Shown piece after piece: positions 46,579-55,749 of a stretch of 64,000 nucleotides of DNA. Source of the DNA: Sporosarcina sp. FSL K6-1508 (GTDB lineage: Bacteria; Bacillota; Bacilli; Bacillales_A; Planococcaceae); assembly GCF_038007465.1 (NCBI RefSeq), contig NZ_JBBOXF010000001.1, forward strand, positions 1,995,001-2,059,000, read 5' to 3'. Within the stretch, counting starts at the first letter, position 1; every line of letters starts with the position of its first letter. The position numbers and the translations under genes were made by a program. The notes below the pieces were generated by a model. The model searched no databases, was not told where the DNA came from, and worked only from the letters and a program-made list of their open reading frames with translations.

Positions 46579-47967
46579 ATGTTTCGAATAAAGGAAGTTA
46601 TTTCACCCACATTCATAGAGGCGTTAGCACTTGTAGCGTCAATTGTAACGATAATAAGTGTCAGTATCATAAAATTTAAGTCGGTTCCGCATCTGCCGAT
46701 TTTATTTTCCATATTGTTATTGATTTGCTATGGTCTGGTCAAAAAAGTATCTTACCGTAAACTTGAAGGCGGTTTAGTGCAAGGCGCGGGGGCCGGTATG
46801 AGTGCTGTATTCCTATTTTTCTTCATTGGGATATTAATCAGCAGCTGGATGATGAGCGGGACGATACCGACGTTAATTTACGCAGGCTTTAATCTGATAA
46901 CACCTTCATTTTTCTTCGCAATCGTATTTGTTGTCACTGCAATTGTTGGTGTTTCAATCGGCAGTTCGTTAACGACGGTTGCAACGGTTGGTGTTGCATT
47001 TATCGGCATGGCTTCTGTGCTTGATTTGCCAATGGCGATAACAGCCGGTGCAATTGTTTCGGGGGCATTTTTCGGGGATAAGATGTCTCCACTCTCGGAT
47101 ACGACAAATTTGGCATCATCAATCGTCGGCGTCGATTTGTTTGAACATATCCGGAATATGGGCTGGACGACGATTCCCGCCTTTGTTATATCACTAGGTA
47201 TCTTCGGTGTACTTTCCCCCAGTGTCACAGTAACTGAAGTCGATAAAATTTCCTTTTTCAAGGAAGGGCTTTTGGGAACAGGAATGATTCATTGGTATAC
47301 GATAATTCCGTTAGTTGTGCTCTTCATTTTAACGATAATGAAAGTACCTGCGCTAATGACATTGGCGTTAAGCTCTATCAGTGCTGTTGGTATATCATTT
47401 TTACATCAAAGCTATAGTGTAACAGAAGTGTTCAACATATTATTCAGTGGTTTTGTTTCAACGACAGGGATTGAGGACATTGATGCGCTACTCACGCGTG
47501 GCGGTATGGAAAGTATGATGTTTACAGTCGGTTTAGTATTGCTTGCACTCAGTATGGGCGGGTTACTATTCACACTAGGAATTGTCCAAACACTGTTGTC
47601 GAAAGTCGAAAAACTTTTGAAGAAAGCTTCCTCGGTGATCGCGGCTTCTGCACTAACTGCGATAGGTATCAATGTATTGATTGGCGAACAGTATTTGTCG
47701 ATTTTATTGACAGGACAATCTTTTCAATCACAATATGAAAAGGTGGGCCTCGCCGGCAAAAACTTAAGTAGAGTGATGGAGGATGCAGGAACAGTCGTGA
47801 ACCCGTTAGTGCCATGGAGTGTCTGCGGTATCTTCATCACGGGTGTATTAGGTGTCTCGACAGTGGAATACTTGCCATTTGCATTCTTTTGCCTGTTATC
47901 TCCGGTGTTAACGGTATTGTTCGGATTTACTGGGAAGACACTGACGTATACTGCAGATAAGAAGTGA
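46579..47967 (+). CDS. NhaC-family transporter (second)
   Basis: 462 residues, about 11-12 membrane segments. It has SGAFFGDKMSPLSDTTNLAS, LLTRGGMESMMFTVGL and GTVVNPLVPWSVCG, parallel to the first transporter but clearly diverged. GAGGAGG precedes the ATG. It is single-gene, ends at a terminator, and is controlled by T-box 2. The pair looks like an old duplication of leader plus transporter, with only the first copy carrying the PqqB-like partner. Confidence 0.9.
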   Translation: MFRIKEVISPTFIEALALVASIVTIISVSIIKFKSVPHLPILFSILLLICYGLVKKVSYRKLEGGLVQGAGAGMSAVFLFFFIGILISSWMMSGTIPTLIYAGFNLITPSFFFAIVFVVTAIVGVSIGSSLTTVATVGVAFIGMASVLDLPMAITAGAIVSGAFFGDKMSPLSDTTNLASSIVGVDLFEHIRNMGWTTIPAFVISLGIFGVLSPSVTVTEVDKISFFKEGLLGTGMIHWYTIIPLVVLFILTIMKVPALMTLALSSISAVGISFLHQSYSVTEVFNILFSGFVSTTGIEDIDALLTRGGMESMMFTVGLVLLALSMGGLLFTLGIVQTLLSKVEKLLKKASSVIAASALTAIGINVLIGEQYLSILLTGQSFQSQYEKVGLAGKNLSRVMEDAGTVVNPLVPWSVCGIFITGVLGVSTVEYLPFAFFCLLSPVLTVLFGFTGKTLTYTADKK

Positions 47968-47992
47968 TGGGAATTGAAAGTACGATTTGTAT

Positions 47993-48026
47993 AGGAGCAC
48001 GCCTTTTTTAGGTAGTGCTCTTTTTG
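47993..48026 (+). terminator. Terminator after the second NhaC-family gene
   Basis: GAGCAC-g-CCT, loop, AGG-ta-GTGCTC followed by TTTTTG. Confidence 0.75.
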
Positions 48027-48154
48027 TTTGAAAATGAATCATTTGCTTGAAACTATTCTATAGGTTATCGGTTTAATCATGTTTCTCCAACACGAATCGT
48101 CATCCAGTAATTTGAGAATGACTATGTATGTAAGTCATCTGTAGAGAGGGCTCG

Positions 48155-48528
48155 TATGTCCATGAAACCAGGTCAATTATTATTCTTAATAACTTTTACT
48201 TCTATTGGGATTAGCTGGTTGTAATGAAGCTTATAAAGGAAATCCAATTCCAAAAGACTTTCTTGGAAGTAGTGCTGCAGATATTTTTGTCCTGGACAGC
48301 ATCGTCTATTCGAACGCACAGGATATAGAATGGGTAAATGAGTTAACGTATGCCTTGGGTGAGCAAGTTGGAAAAGTAACAAAACAAACCGACATAGCAG
48401 CGGAATTTAAAAGTGGTACCGCTAACAAGTTACCTGTAGGAACAAAAATCTATGAAACAGACACTCCCGTATACATTGTAATAGTGGGCGGTAAGGAGAT
48501 ACCTTATATAGGAATGTATGAAGGGTAG
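48155..48528 (+). pseudogene. Small lipoprotein gene with frameshift in the signal peptide
   Basis: A start MSMKPGQLLFLIT (from ATG near 48157) has the first half of a signal peptide but runs into a stop. One frame over, LLLLGLAGCNEAYKG contains a clear lipobox (LAGC) and continues for about 100 residues (SSAADIFVLDSIVYSNAQDIEW ... GGKEIPYIGMYEG). A single-base indel near 48190-48200 would join them. The only in-frame start for the second part is TTG at 48205, five codons before the lipobox, too short for export. No family is recognised. Confidence 0.6.
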
Positions 48529-48810
48529 TTTGAGGAATTCCGTTATTCGTCAGCATTTTGTTTACTTTGGACAATCCTCAATTAAAAGCTATTGAAAGCG
48601 GAAAGAGTTATGAAGAAAAGGCATAATCCCAAATTGTAAAGCGTACTATCTTATAAAGAATCCAGAAAATGAATTCATTTGTAGGTCAAAAAATGAAAAA
48701 AACTTATTACTAGTAGGGCTAGATAAAGGGAGGAGTGGTGACGTACCGCTTGTCTTTCCTAATTATTCAGCCCGTTTTCAACATGTTCTAGAGGTTGCAA
48801 AAATAACTTC
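48529..48810. other. Stretch with degraded coding remnants
   Basis: A frame near 48640-48810 reads YLIKNPENEFICRSKNEKNLLLVGLDKGRSGDVPLVF, protein-like but without a start. It is probably the remains of a gene. Nothing else is seen. Confidence 0.4.
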
Positions 48811-48825
48811 AAAGGGGTGTATGGC

Positions 48826-49080
48826 GTGGGTTTACTATTGTATTTAATTATCGGTGGCATCATCGGTTGGTTAGCAGGGTTAATAGCCGGAAAAGATATG
48901 CCGGGCGGAGTCATAGGTAATGTAATTGCTGGTATCATTGGTGCATGGATCGGCAGTAGGTTGCTAGGGAATTGGGGTCCGAAATTGGCTGAGTTTTATA
49001 TCGTCCCGGCCATTATTGGCGCACTTATTTTCGTGATTATTGTGAGTTTTATTATGAAGTCCATGCGTACGAGATATTAA
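48826..49080 (+). CDS. GlsB/YeaQ/YmgE-family small membrane protein
   Basis: 84 residues with GTG start; AAAGGGG at 48811-48817 fixes it. Three hydrophobic segments with Gly-rich packing: LIIGGIIGWLAGLIAGKDMPGG, VIGNVIAGIIGAWIG, and the C-terminal IGALIFVIIVSFIM. The family is called 'transglycosylase-associated' and is stress-related in several bacteria, without known mechanism. A terminator follows at 49133-49167. Confidence 0.88.
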   Translation: MGLLLYLIIGGIIGWLAGLIAGKDMPGGVIGNVIAGIIGAWIGSRLLGNWGPKLAEFYIVPAIIGALIFVIIVSFIMKSMRTRY

Positions 49081-49132
49081 TTCTTTAAAATGATTGGTTA
49101 TATTCAAGCGATTCAATGGTAAAGGGAATAGG

Positions 49133-49167
49133 AAAACGCTGACTAGTTAAGAAGCTCAGCGTTTTTT
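49133..49167 (+). terminator. Terminator after the GlsB-like gene
   Basis: AAAACGCTGA and TCAGCGTTTT around a 13-base loop, followed by TTT. Confidence 0.85.
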
Positions 49168-49223
49168 TATCGTTCAGAGAAAATGTGTTTCATGTGCAAG
49201 TAATGAATATATTTCAAAATCCA

Positions 49224-49754
49224 TTATTTCAAAGAAAACTTTTTGCTGTAATTCGTCGCTTCTTTCAGCGCTTTTTCCTCTGTGGGAATCCGCACGGACA
49301 TCATCCAAACATTCAGCAACGAGAAAATAATAGCAGTGAAATAAGCACTGAATAGTATGGGAAGAACCAGCAGTTCAGTCGCCACGATTACATAATTCGG
49401 GTGACGCACCCACTTATAAGGGCCTTTGCGTACAACATCCGCCCCTGGAAGAATGATGATTTTAGTATTCCAATACTTTCCTAGTGAAGTAAGACACCAA
49501 ATCCGTGCCGCTTGTGCGGTTAAAAAAATAGCGAGAAATAAAATCCACACTGGAGATAGCGCTCTTTCGAACAGAAAGACCTCTGCAAGAAGGACAATGA
49601 AAAACGCTATATGCATAGAAACCATGACGGGATAGTGTGCGGCACCCGCTTCGTAAGCACCTTGGCCGCGCATCCACTTCTCATTGCGCTTCGCGACGAT
49701 GAGTTCAATGAGACGCTGCAAGATAACGATTGAAATGACAATGGAAAACACCAT
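49224..49754 (-). CDS. bpsB: Isoprenylcysteine carboxyl methyltransferase-family protein (BpsB/YpbQ type)
   Basis: 176 residues, four to five membrane segments. The SAM-binding C-terminal motif of ICMT-like enzymes is visible: GPYKWVRHPNYVIVATELL and PTEEKAL. In B. subtilis the homologue next to the type III polyketide synthase methylates alkylpyrones to give their methyl ethers. Here it follows the polyketide synthase gene by 12 bases, with GAGGTG as Shine-Dalgarno, so the two form one operon. Confidence 0.9.
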   Translation of the reverse strand: MVFSIVISIVILQRLIELIVAKRNEKWMRGQGAYEAGAAHYPVMVSMHIAFFIVLLAEVFLFERALSPVWILFLAIFLTAQAARIWCLTSLGKYWNTKIIILPGADVVRKGPYKWVRHPNYVIVATELLVLPILFSAYFTAIIFSLLNVWMMSVRIPTEEKALKEATNYSKKFSLK

Positions 49755-49766
49755 CTATTAAACACC

Positions 49767-50846
49767 TCATTCCCATTTCAATAACAGCAGTTCACCGCAA
49801 AATCCCGGCCCTAATGCAGCCATCAGTCCATAATCACCAGCTGCAGGTTCACTCTGCATGAACTTCTCCAGAACGTAAAGAATCGTAGGGGACGACATAT
49901 TCCCGTTGTGACGAAGGACGTCGCGTGAAATATCTGTTTTAGCCGGATCAAACCCTAGCGCCGTCTCATAGGCTTCAAGCACTTTTTTACCACCGGGATG
50001 CGCGACGAAATGTGTAATAGCATCTTTTGTCAGTCCTTGTTCACCTAGAAATTCATGGACAAATGGACCAAGCCAATTTGTAATGACGGCGGGAATACTT
50101 TTTGAAAAGACGACGTAGAGTCCAGTGTTTTTCACATCCCAGCCCATTACATTCTCAGAATCCGGCATCAGTTTTGAAGTAGTAGCAATAACACTAGGCA
50201 TCGCTTTTTTTACCCTCACCGATGATTTATCACCAGAAACTAACGCACATGCAATACCATCGGAAAACAATGATACGCCTACCAGATTACTTTTTGAATA
50301 GTCGTCTTTTTGAAATGTAAGGCTGCATAATTCTGCGGATAGAACGAGGACATTTGCCTCGGGAAATGCAAGACAATATTCATACGCCCTGCTAATTCCG
50401 GCGGCACCTCCAGCACATCCGAGCCCCCAGATTGGAATACGTTTCGTATTATCACGAAAAGGAATTTTGTTCATAATACGTGCTTCAATACTTGGTGTTG
50501 AAATTCCACTGCTTGAAATGAAAAAGATAGCGTCGATCATAGACGGTTCAATCGGCGCGTCAAGCATTCCTTCCCCTTGAAGGCACGTCAGTATGGCTTG
50601 TACACCGAAGTCGACTGTATGATGGATGTATAAATCATTCCGCTCCGCGAAGTCATGTGCTTTGCCGTACCATTCAAGCGGCATGCATACATTGCGTGTC
50701 TCGATGTCGCCATTTTGAAAGACTTTCAAAAGTCGCTCAATATCTTTATATTTCTTGCTGAAAAGTGAACGGGTCAATTCCACTGCTTGTTGCTGTTTCA
50801 CTTCATGAGGTGGTTTGAATGTACTTACAGAAAGAATTTTCGGCAT
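49767..50846 (-). CDS. bpsA: Type III polyketide synthase (BpsA-like)
   Basis: 359 residues. Chalcone-synthase fold with the catalytic triad: Cys in GLGCAGGAAG, His in HFVAHPGGKKVLEAYE, and Asn in RHNGNMSSPT; the C-terminal GPGFCGELLLL is also conserved. Such Bacillus enzymes condense fatty acyl-CoA with malonyl-CoA to alkylpyrones and alkylresorcinols, membrane-associated lipids. TGGAGGTAGCC precedes the ATG. It is the first gene of a two-gene operon with bpsB. Confidence 0.92.
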   Translation of the reverse strand: MPKILSVSTFKPPHEVKQQQAVELTRSLFSKKYKDIERLLKVFQNGDIETRNVCMPLEWYGKAHDFAERNDLYIHHTVDFGVQAILTCLQGEGMLDAPIEPSMIDAIFFISSSGISTPSIEARIMNKIPFRDNTKRIPIWGLGCAGGAAGISRAYEYCLAFPEANVLVLSAELCSLTFQKDDYSKSNLVGVSLFSDGIACALVSGDKSSVRVKKAMPSVIATTSKLMPDSENVMGWDVKNTGLYVVFSKSIPAVITNWLGPFVHEFLGEQGLTKDAITHFVAHPGGKKVLEAYETALGFDPAKTDISRDVLRHNGNMSSPTILYVLEKFMQSEPAAGDYGLMAALGPGFCGELLLLKWE

Positions 50847-50981
50847 AGGCTACCTCCAGCTTCATTTATATACTACACATAACCTAAATATGAATATACC
50901 AAACGCAGATACTGAGCATGCCCACCATATAAACAGTATAATTCATGTAAAATGGAGGGAATGATGATAGGGGGATCGTAT

Positions 50982-51986
50982 ATGTCCATCAAATTAAGTA
51001 TTTTAGATCAATCACCGATTTCTGAGGGCAGTAACGCAATGGAATCATTAAAACATACAGCCCAACTCGCGCAAAAGGCCGAGGAATGGGGCTATACTCG
51101 GTTCTGGGTTTCCGAACACCACGACGCAACGACACTTGCCGGTTCGTCTCCTGAAATACTCATCTCACATCTTGCATCTGTTACATCTACAATCCGTATT
51201 GGATCCGGCGGTGTCATGTTGCCTCATTACTCCGCCTATAAAGTCGCCGAAAATTTCAAACTGCTTGAAGCACTTTTTCCTGGACGGATTGACGCAGGAG
51301 TTGGCCGTGCGCCGGGTGGAATGCCGCGGGCTACATATGCCTTGCATGACGGGAACTACCGGGATGTCAATAAATTTCCGGCTCAAGTAGATGACTTGCT
51401 CATGTATTTGAATGATACAATGCCAGCGGATCATCCTTATCAGGGATTAAAAGCGACACCTGTCCTTGAAGAGGCGCCGCCGGTCTGGATGCTGGGCTCG
51501 AGCCAAAGTTCCGCCCTTCTTGCCGCAGAAAAAGGGCTGCCGTATATGTTTGCGCAGTTCATCAACGGAGAAGGCGGCCAAACGTATGCGAACCATTACC
51601 ATACAAGGTTCCAGCAATCTGCTTATTTACAAACGCCGAAGCAGGCAGTCGCTGTATTTTTCGCTTGCGCGGAAACGGAAGAAGAAGCGGAACGGATTAT
51701 TTCGTCACTTGATTTGACCATGGTCATGCTTGAACAAGGAATGCCCTCAACAGGAACGCCTTCGCCCGAAAAGGCACAGGCTTACCCATACAGTCATTAT
51801 GAACAATTGCGAGTGCTAGAAAATCGCAAACGGATGATTGTTGGTACACCAAAAATAGTACGGGCAGAAATCGAAAAGATTGCAGAAGAGTACAATGCGG
51901 ATGAAGTAATGCTCGTCATGATTGCTTACGATTTCCAAGACAAGCTGAAATCCTATGAATTGATTGCCAAAGAAATGTTATCCTGA
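50982..51986 (+). CDS. LLM-class flavin-dependent oxidoreductase
   Basis: 334 residues. Luciferase-like TIM barrel: SILDQSPISEG, the loop FWVSEHHD, SSPEILISHLASVTSTIRIGSGGVMLPHY, and GVGRAPGG. It belongs to the single-component group related to B. subtilis YddN/YceB, which uses reduced flavin on unknown substrates. ATG 50982 has GGGGGAT upstream and matches the usual family start; ATGs at 50952-50964 are alternatives, one right after GGAGGGA. A terminator lies at 52108-52140. Confidence 0.88.
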   Translation: MSIKLSILDQSPISEGSNAMESLKHTAQLAQKAEEWGYTRFWVSEHHDATTLAGSSPEILISHLASVTSTIRIGSGGVMLPHYSAYKVAENFKLLEALFPGRIDAGVGRAPGGMPRATYALHDGNYRDVNKFPAQVDDLLMYLNDTMPADHPYQGLKATPVLEEAPPVWMLGSSQSSALLAAEKGLPYMFAQFINGEGGQTYANHYHTRFQQSAYLQTPKQAVAVFFACAETEEEAERIISSLDLTMVMLEQGMPSTGTPSPEKAQAYPYSHYEQLRVLENRKRMIVGTPKIVRAEIEKIAEEYNADEVMLVMIAYDFQDKLKSYELIAKEMLS

Positions 51987-52107
51987 AAAATTGACTACCC
52001 TTCAACTTACGCATAACTTGTACAAAAGATGACAAACTGATAAAAAATCTATCAATAACCGTACAGTTTTCGTTTTGCTAGAGTAATTTTATGTAACGAC
52101 ATAGATT

Positions 52108-52140
52108 AGCGCTGTCTTCGGACGGTGCTTTTATTTTGTT
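52108..52140 (+). terminator. Terminator after the LLM oxidoreductase gene
   Basis: AGCGCTGTC, tetraloop TTCG, GACGGTGCT, then TTTATTTTG. It lies 120 bases after the stop. The rest of 51987-52338 shows no other feature. Confidence 0.7.
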
Positions 52141-52338
52141 TGAAAGAAATAAATTTAATTTCGAAGGAACTTTTAGTAGGGTTAACTACTCTAATTGGTA
52201 AAGAAGGATATAGGAAGGGGAGACTGCATTTGCGGTCACATCGATTTCGGATTCTAAATGATTGAAAAACATATATATCTTTTTGAAAATGGTATGGGCA
52301 ATTGTGGTAGTGTAGTAGTAATAAAGGGGGTTCAAGTT

Positions 52339-52485
52339 ATGAGTTTATTGGTATTTTTCCCCTTCTTAATTTATTGGGGAATTATAATATTTGGTATTTA
52401 TGCAGTTCTTACTATTTTAAAGTCAGCGAAACAAAGAAATGAATATCTGAAAGAAATACGGGATGAATTGAAGAAAAAGGTATAG
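52339..52485 (+). CDS. Small single-helix membrane protein, unknown
   Basis: 48 residues: one membrane segment (FPFLIYWGIIIFGIYAVLTIL) and a charged amphipathic tail (KQRNEYLKEIRDELKKK). AAGGGGG before this ATG fixes the start; the frame is open further upstream but without ribosome-binding site. Small proteins of this shape are common in Bacillales and unnamed. Confidence 0.6.
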   Translation: MSLLVFFPFLIYWGIIIFGIYAVLTILKSAKQRNEYLKEIRDELKKKV

Positions 52486-52501
52486 ATTGTTGATAATGTA
52501 A

Positions 52502-52687
52502 GGAATACCTAAATGGAAGCTATTTACATTAAAAGGCTATATTGCGGCATTGATTGCATAGGAATTAGTTGTAGGATTGCTATTGTACTTATTGTGTTTT
52601 TTCTTCAAGCGTAATAAAGAAAAGGGTAAAGTCCATTCAAATACAAAACAACCGTGTAATAGAACTTTGAGAAGAAATAAGAGATAA
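52502..52687 (+). pseudogene. Broken small membrane protein gene
   Basis: A frame reads GIPKWKLFTLKGYIAALIA, an in-frame TAG, then ELVVGLLLYLLCFFFKRNKEKGKV. The membrane segment is thus interrupted by a stop codon, and no clear start precedes it. It lies directly after another small membrane protein gene. Confidence 0.45.
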
Positions 52688-52703
52688 AAATAACGATAAC
52701 CAT

Positions 52704-52736
52704 AAAACGCGGAACTTCATTGTTCAGCGTTTTTTT
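52704..52736 (+). terminator. Terminator after the small membrane protein genes
   Basis: AAACGC-g-GAAC, loop TTCATT, GTTC-a-GCGTTT, then TTTT. Confidence 0.8.
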
Positions 52737-52778
52737 GCATGGTCGTTTGTAAAATGAGTTTATGATGCAGTCAGACCA

Positions 52779-52822
52779 ACAAAAAAGAGCTCAACCGATT
52801 ATGGTTTAGAGCTCGCCCTCTA
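52779..52822 (-). terminator. Terminator of the YqxD-family gene
   Basis: On the minus strand GAGCTC-t-AAACC, loop, GGTT-GAGCTC followed by TTTTTTG. Confidence 0.7.
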
Positions 52823-52874
52823 TTGTTAGTTTGGCTTTTGCCTGTAATTCAAGCGATATCGCCAGGCTTTTTCC

Positions 52875-53321
52875 CTACAACTCTACAAGCTGTGTACACA
52901 GCTTCTTCAAACTCTCTTCGAATTTCAAATCACTTTCTTTAGAACGCTTTTTGGGCCCGCGTAATCGACCGCCGGCCATTCGAACTTTCTGAGCAGTATG
53001 ACGGGCATACAACAGCTGGTCAATGTTCTCCTCCGTATAAAGTCGTCCGTTTTGATCGATAGGATGGCCTTTTTTTGCAAGCACCATAGCGGCCAAACCG
53101 TAATCCTGTGTAACGACAATATCATCTTTCTGTACGCGATTCACAAGCACAAAGTCGACTGCATCTGCTCCTTTCGAGACGATGATTGTTTCTGCTCCAT
53201 CCCGATGCATTTCATGTGTCGTATCACAGATAAGAATGCAACGAAAACCGAAAGTCCCTGCTATTCGGATTGTTTCTTTCACAACCGGACACGCATCTGC
53301 ATCAATTAGAATTGTCGTCAT
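52875..53321 (-). CDS. YaiI/YqxD family protein (UPF0178)
   Basis: 148 residues. Family blocks: ILIDADACPVVKETI, VVTQDYGLAAMVLAKKG, and GGRLRGPKKRS. The DADACP motif and the fold suggest a PIN/NYN-like nuclease relative, but no activity is established. ATG 53321 follows AAAGGAGTGCTGCTTG; a longer reading begins in non-conserved sequence. B. subtilis yqxD is next to dnaG, so the context differs here. Confidence 0.9.
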   Translation of the reverse strand: MTTILIDADACPVVKETIRIAGTFGFRCILICDTTHEMHRDGAETIIVSKGADAVDFVLVNRVQKDDIVVTQDYGLAAMVLAKKGHPIDQNGRLYTEENIDQLLYARHTAQKVRMAGGRLRGPKKRSKESDLKFEESLKKLCTQLVEL

Positions 53322-53381
53322 CAAGCAGCACTCCTTTACCTTTATTATGTCAAACTTGATGAATAAAGAACCCATATTATA

Positions 53382-54707
53382 TTACTCATTGTTGATACTT
53401 GGAGAAGTCAATTTAAAAACCGATGTACCTACAATTTCAGCAACGTTAAGAAGTCGTTCCTTGCTTATTTTCTCAATTGTGTCTTCTGGTGTATGATACC
53501 ACTCTTCAACTGGATCATATATGAACAACGCTGCGTCGATTCCTGCATTATGAAACGGTGTGTGATCGCTTCTGTCTCCGAAGTCAGTCTCGATTGATTT
53601 ACCATTCAGAACTTTATTTGCTCTGCTCGCAGCTTTTGTAACGGTATTATCAGCTCCGTCTATTGTTTGGATGGATAATTCGCCCGCATCGGCACTGCCC
53701 ACCATATCCAAGTTAAACATGGCGATAGATTGTTTGATTTCTTTTTTCGTAAGTGCACTTACATACTTTTCCGATCCGTATAATCCTTCTTCTTCTGCGC
53801 CGAAAAATAAGAATCGGATTTCTTTATTTGTTGGAACCACTTTGAATATCCTTGCCAGTTCAAGGACAACTGCTGTACCGCTCGCATTGTCACTTGCACC
53901 GGGTGCTTCATCAACAGAGTCATAATGAGCGCCGATTAGTATGATATCATCATTCGATTCTGTAGAGGATTGTTTAGTAGCAATCAAGTTTTGTGATGTT
54001 GCCTTTTCAATACGGGCACCTTCAATTGAGACTGCAGCATTGGCGGATTTTACGGATTTTACAAAATCGAGAAGCTTCCTTCCTTCTTCGTAGGTAAGAG
54101 CAAGTGCTGGAATGAATTCCTCATATCGCTCTCTGCCAAGAGACCATTTATCAATTTCCGATTCATCAGGAAAATAGAGTAAAATCGCTTTTGCACCAGC
54201 ATCCGAAGCGGATAAAACGAGTTCGTAAAAGGGGGTGTCAGCAACAGCGACAAGCGCAACTTTGTCTTTGACATCAAGCTTTTTGTAATCGGCTTTCAAT
54301 CCATGTCCCGCGTCGACCAATTCTCCAGTGGCGTTCCCGGCAACCGAATATTGAAAGGGGGCAGGGGAGAGAGGACTGTCAAATCCTTCAACGACAAGGC
54401 TGTGCGAATCGGGCATCACATATCTCTCGAAATCAAATGGTTGAACATCTACTTTGTAACCAGTCATTTTGAGTTGAGCGGTCAAAAAGGCGGCTGCCTG
54501 TAGTTCAGAATCAGTTCCCGCTACACGGGGTTCCTTCGTTAGTTTTTTTAGTGAAGCATAAATGTTTTCAACATCTAGTTCATTAATAAAGTCCGTTTGT
54601 TCCTGAGCGAATTCAGGATTTTCTACAATCGAATCTTTCGATGAACAAGCTGTCATAGTAATAGATAGTACTAATAGTAACGAGAACAGCAGTCTTTTAT
54701 AAGTCAC
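53382..54707 (-). CDS. M28-family aminopeptidase lipoprotein
   Basis: 441 residues starting with GTG 54707 (GGAGGATTCTC upstream). Lipoprotein signal ending TMTAC. A PA (protease-associated) insert at about 120-220 precedes the catalytic part. Zinc ligands are visible: His and Asp in IGAHYDSV and GASDNASGTA, Glu pair in FFGAEEEGL, Asp in NLDMVG, and His in EWYHTPEDT. It is expected to remove N-terminal residues from peptides outside the cell. Confidence 0.9.
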   Translation of the reverse strand: MTYKRLLFSLLLVLSITMTACSSKDSIVENPEFAQEQTDFINELDVENIYASLKKLTKEPRVAGTDSELQAAAFLTAQLKMTGYKVDVQPFDFERYVMPDSHSLVVEGFDSPLSPAPFQYSVAGNATGELVDAGHGLKADYKKLDVKDKVALVAVADTPFYELVLSASDAGAKAILLYFPDESEIDKWSLGRERYEEFIPALALTYEEGRKLLDFVKSVKSANAAVSIEGARIEKATSQNLIATKQSSTESNDDIILIGAHYDSVDEAPGASDNASGTAVVLELARIFKVVPTNKEIRFLFFGAEEEGLYGSEKYVSALTKKEIKQSIAMFNLDMVGSADAGELSIQTIDGADNTVTKAASRANKVLNGKSIETDFGDRSDHTPFHNAGIDAALFIYDPVEEWYHTPEDTIEKISKERLLNVAEIVGTSVFKLTSPSINNE

Positions 54708-54752
54708 GAGAATCCTCCATTCCAATTATGGAAATTATACCATGGCCGTGTG

Positions 54753-54778
54753 GTTTCTTTAACGCCAAAAAGGGGAAT
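54753..54778 (+). promoter_or_regulatory. Possible sigma-B promoter for the small acidic protein gene
   Basis: GTTTCT (54753-54758), 14-base spacer, GGGAAT (54773-54778). The -10 matches the sigma-B consensus fully, the -35 in four of six positions. The Shine-Dalgarno follows about 25 bases later. Confidence 0.45.
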
Positions 54779-54817
54779 AGTTGTTGAAAAGCTTTTTTTA
54801 GAAAAGGAGCAAATAAT

Positions 54818-55054
54818 ATGTTCGACAAACCCGAAAATGCACGATTGACAAAGGAAGAGTCGGAGAAGTACGGGCGTGATATCAATGCAAGAAGTGCACA
54901 GTATGAAAATGTTGAGATAGAAAGTGAAAAAGTTGCACTAACTGTCGATCAAGTCCCGCCTCCACTTACAGAAGAAGAAATTAGGCAACGCGTTGGGGAG
55001 CAAAATTTTAAAAACATGAACGACGACAAGACATCCAGTTCCATAAATAGTTGA
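54818..55054 (+). CDS. Small acidic hydrophilic protein, unknown
   Basis: 78 residues, no signal or membrane segment, rich in Glu, Asp, Asn and Ser, and likely disordered (MFDKPENARLTKEESEKYG ... VPPPLTEEEIRQRVGEQN). No family recognised. AAAGGAG precedes the ATG. A possible sigma-B promoter upstream hints at a stress role. The stop codon adjoins the stem of its terminator. Confidence 0.7.
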   Translation: MFDKPENARLTKEESEKYGRDINARSAQYENVEIESEKVALTVDQVPPPLTEEEIRQRVGEQNFKNMNDDKTSSSINS

Positions 55055-55084
55055 ATGAGGATGCTACGCTATCCTCATTTTTTT
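55054..55084 (+). terminator. Terminator after the small acidic protein gene
   Basis: AATGAGGAT, loop, ATCCTCATT followed by TTTTT. Confidence 0.85.
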
Positions 55085-55156
55085 CTGCCAATGAAGGAAA
55101 ACGTTAAGTAAATGACGAAACGTATAAGGATAACAAACACATCGGAGGGGCTGTAC

Positions 55157-55660
55157 ATGTTTAATTCAATTGAAGAATTCCTTACCAATTGGGATCATGA
55201 AAGCGAATCAACCCAAAAAATCCTTGACACGTTAACAGATGAATCATTATCTCAAGAAGTCTCGCCTAAAGATCGCACGCTTGGCAGAATTGCATGGCAT
55301 ATCGTTACAACCCTTGATGAGATGGTGTCGCGAACAGGACTCGATTTCAAAGCGACTCCCCATGATGCGCCTGTTCCAGAAAAAGCTTCTGAAATTGCGG
55401 AAGCATACCGTTCTTCAAACAATACGATGGTCGCCGCAATTAAAGAACAGTGGAATGAAGAAACTTTGAATGAATTAAAGGAAATGTACGGGGAGCAATG
55501 GTCAGTCGCCACAATTCTAAGTATATTAACATCACACCAAACGCATCACCGTGGACAGATGACTGTACTCATGAGACAAGCGGGTTTGAGTGTACCCGGC
55601 GTCTATGGACCGTCGCGTGAAGAGTGGGCATTGTTCGGTGAGGAAGCACCGAAAGTTTAA
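55157..55660 (+). CDS. DinB-family four-helix protein
   Basis: 167 residues. DinB/YfiT-type bundle with the metal-binding His set: IAWHIVTT in helix 2 and HQTHHRGQM in helix 4. Members of this family are often thiol transferases or have unknown roles. GGAGGGG precedes ATG 55157; an earlier ATG at 55112 lacks a ribosome-binding site. A terminator follows. Confidence 0.9.
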   Translation: MFNSIEEFLTNWDHESESTQKILDTLTDESLSQEVSPKDRTLGRIAWHIVTTLDEMVSRTGLDFKATPHDAPVPEKASEIAEAYRSSNNTMVAAIKEQWNEETLNELKEMYGEQWSVATILSILTSHQTHHRGQMTVLMRQAGLSVPGVYGPSREEWALFGEEAPKV

Positions 55661-55668
55661 TGACATAC

Positions 55669-55711
55669 AAAAGCAGATCAGACACCAGTGAATCGGTGAA
55701 TGATCTGCTTT
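55669..55711 (+). terminator. Terminator after the DinB-family gene
   Basis: AAAGCAGATCA-ga-CACC, loop, GGTG-aa-TGATCTGCTTT then TATTATTTTT. Confidence 0.85.
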
Positions 55712-55749
55712 ATTATTTTTTATCAAAGAGTAGATTATAAACGGTGGAA

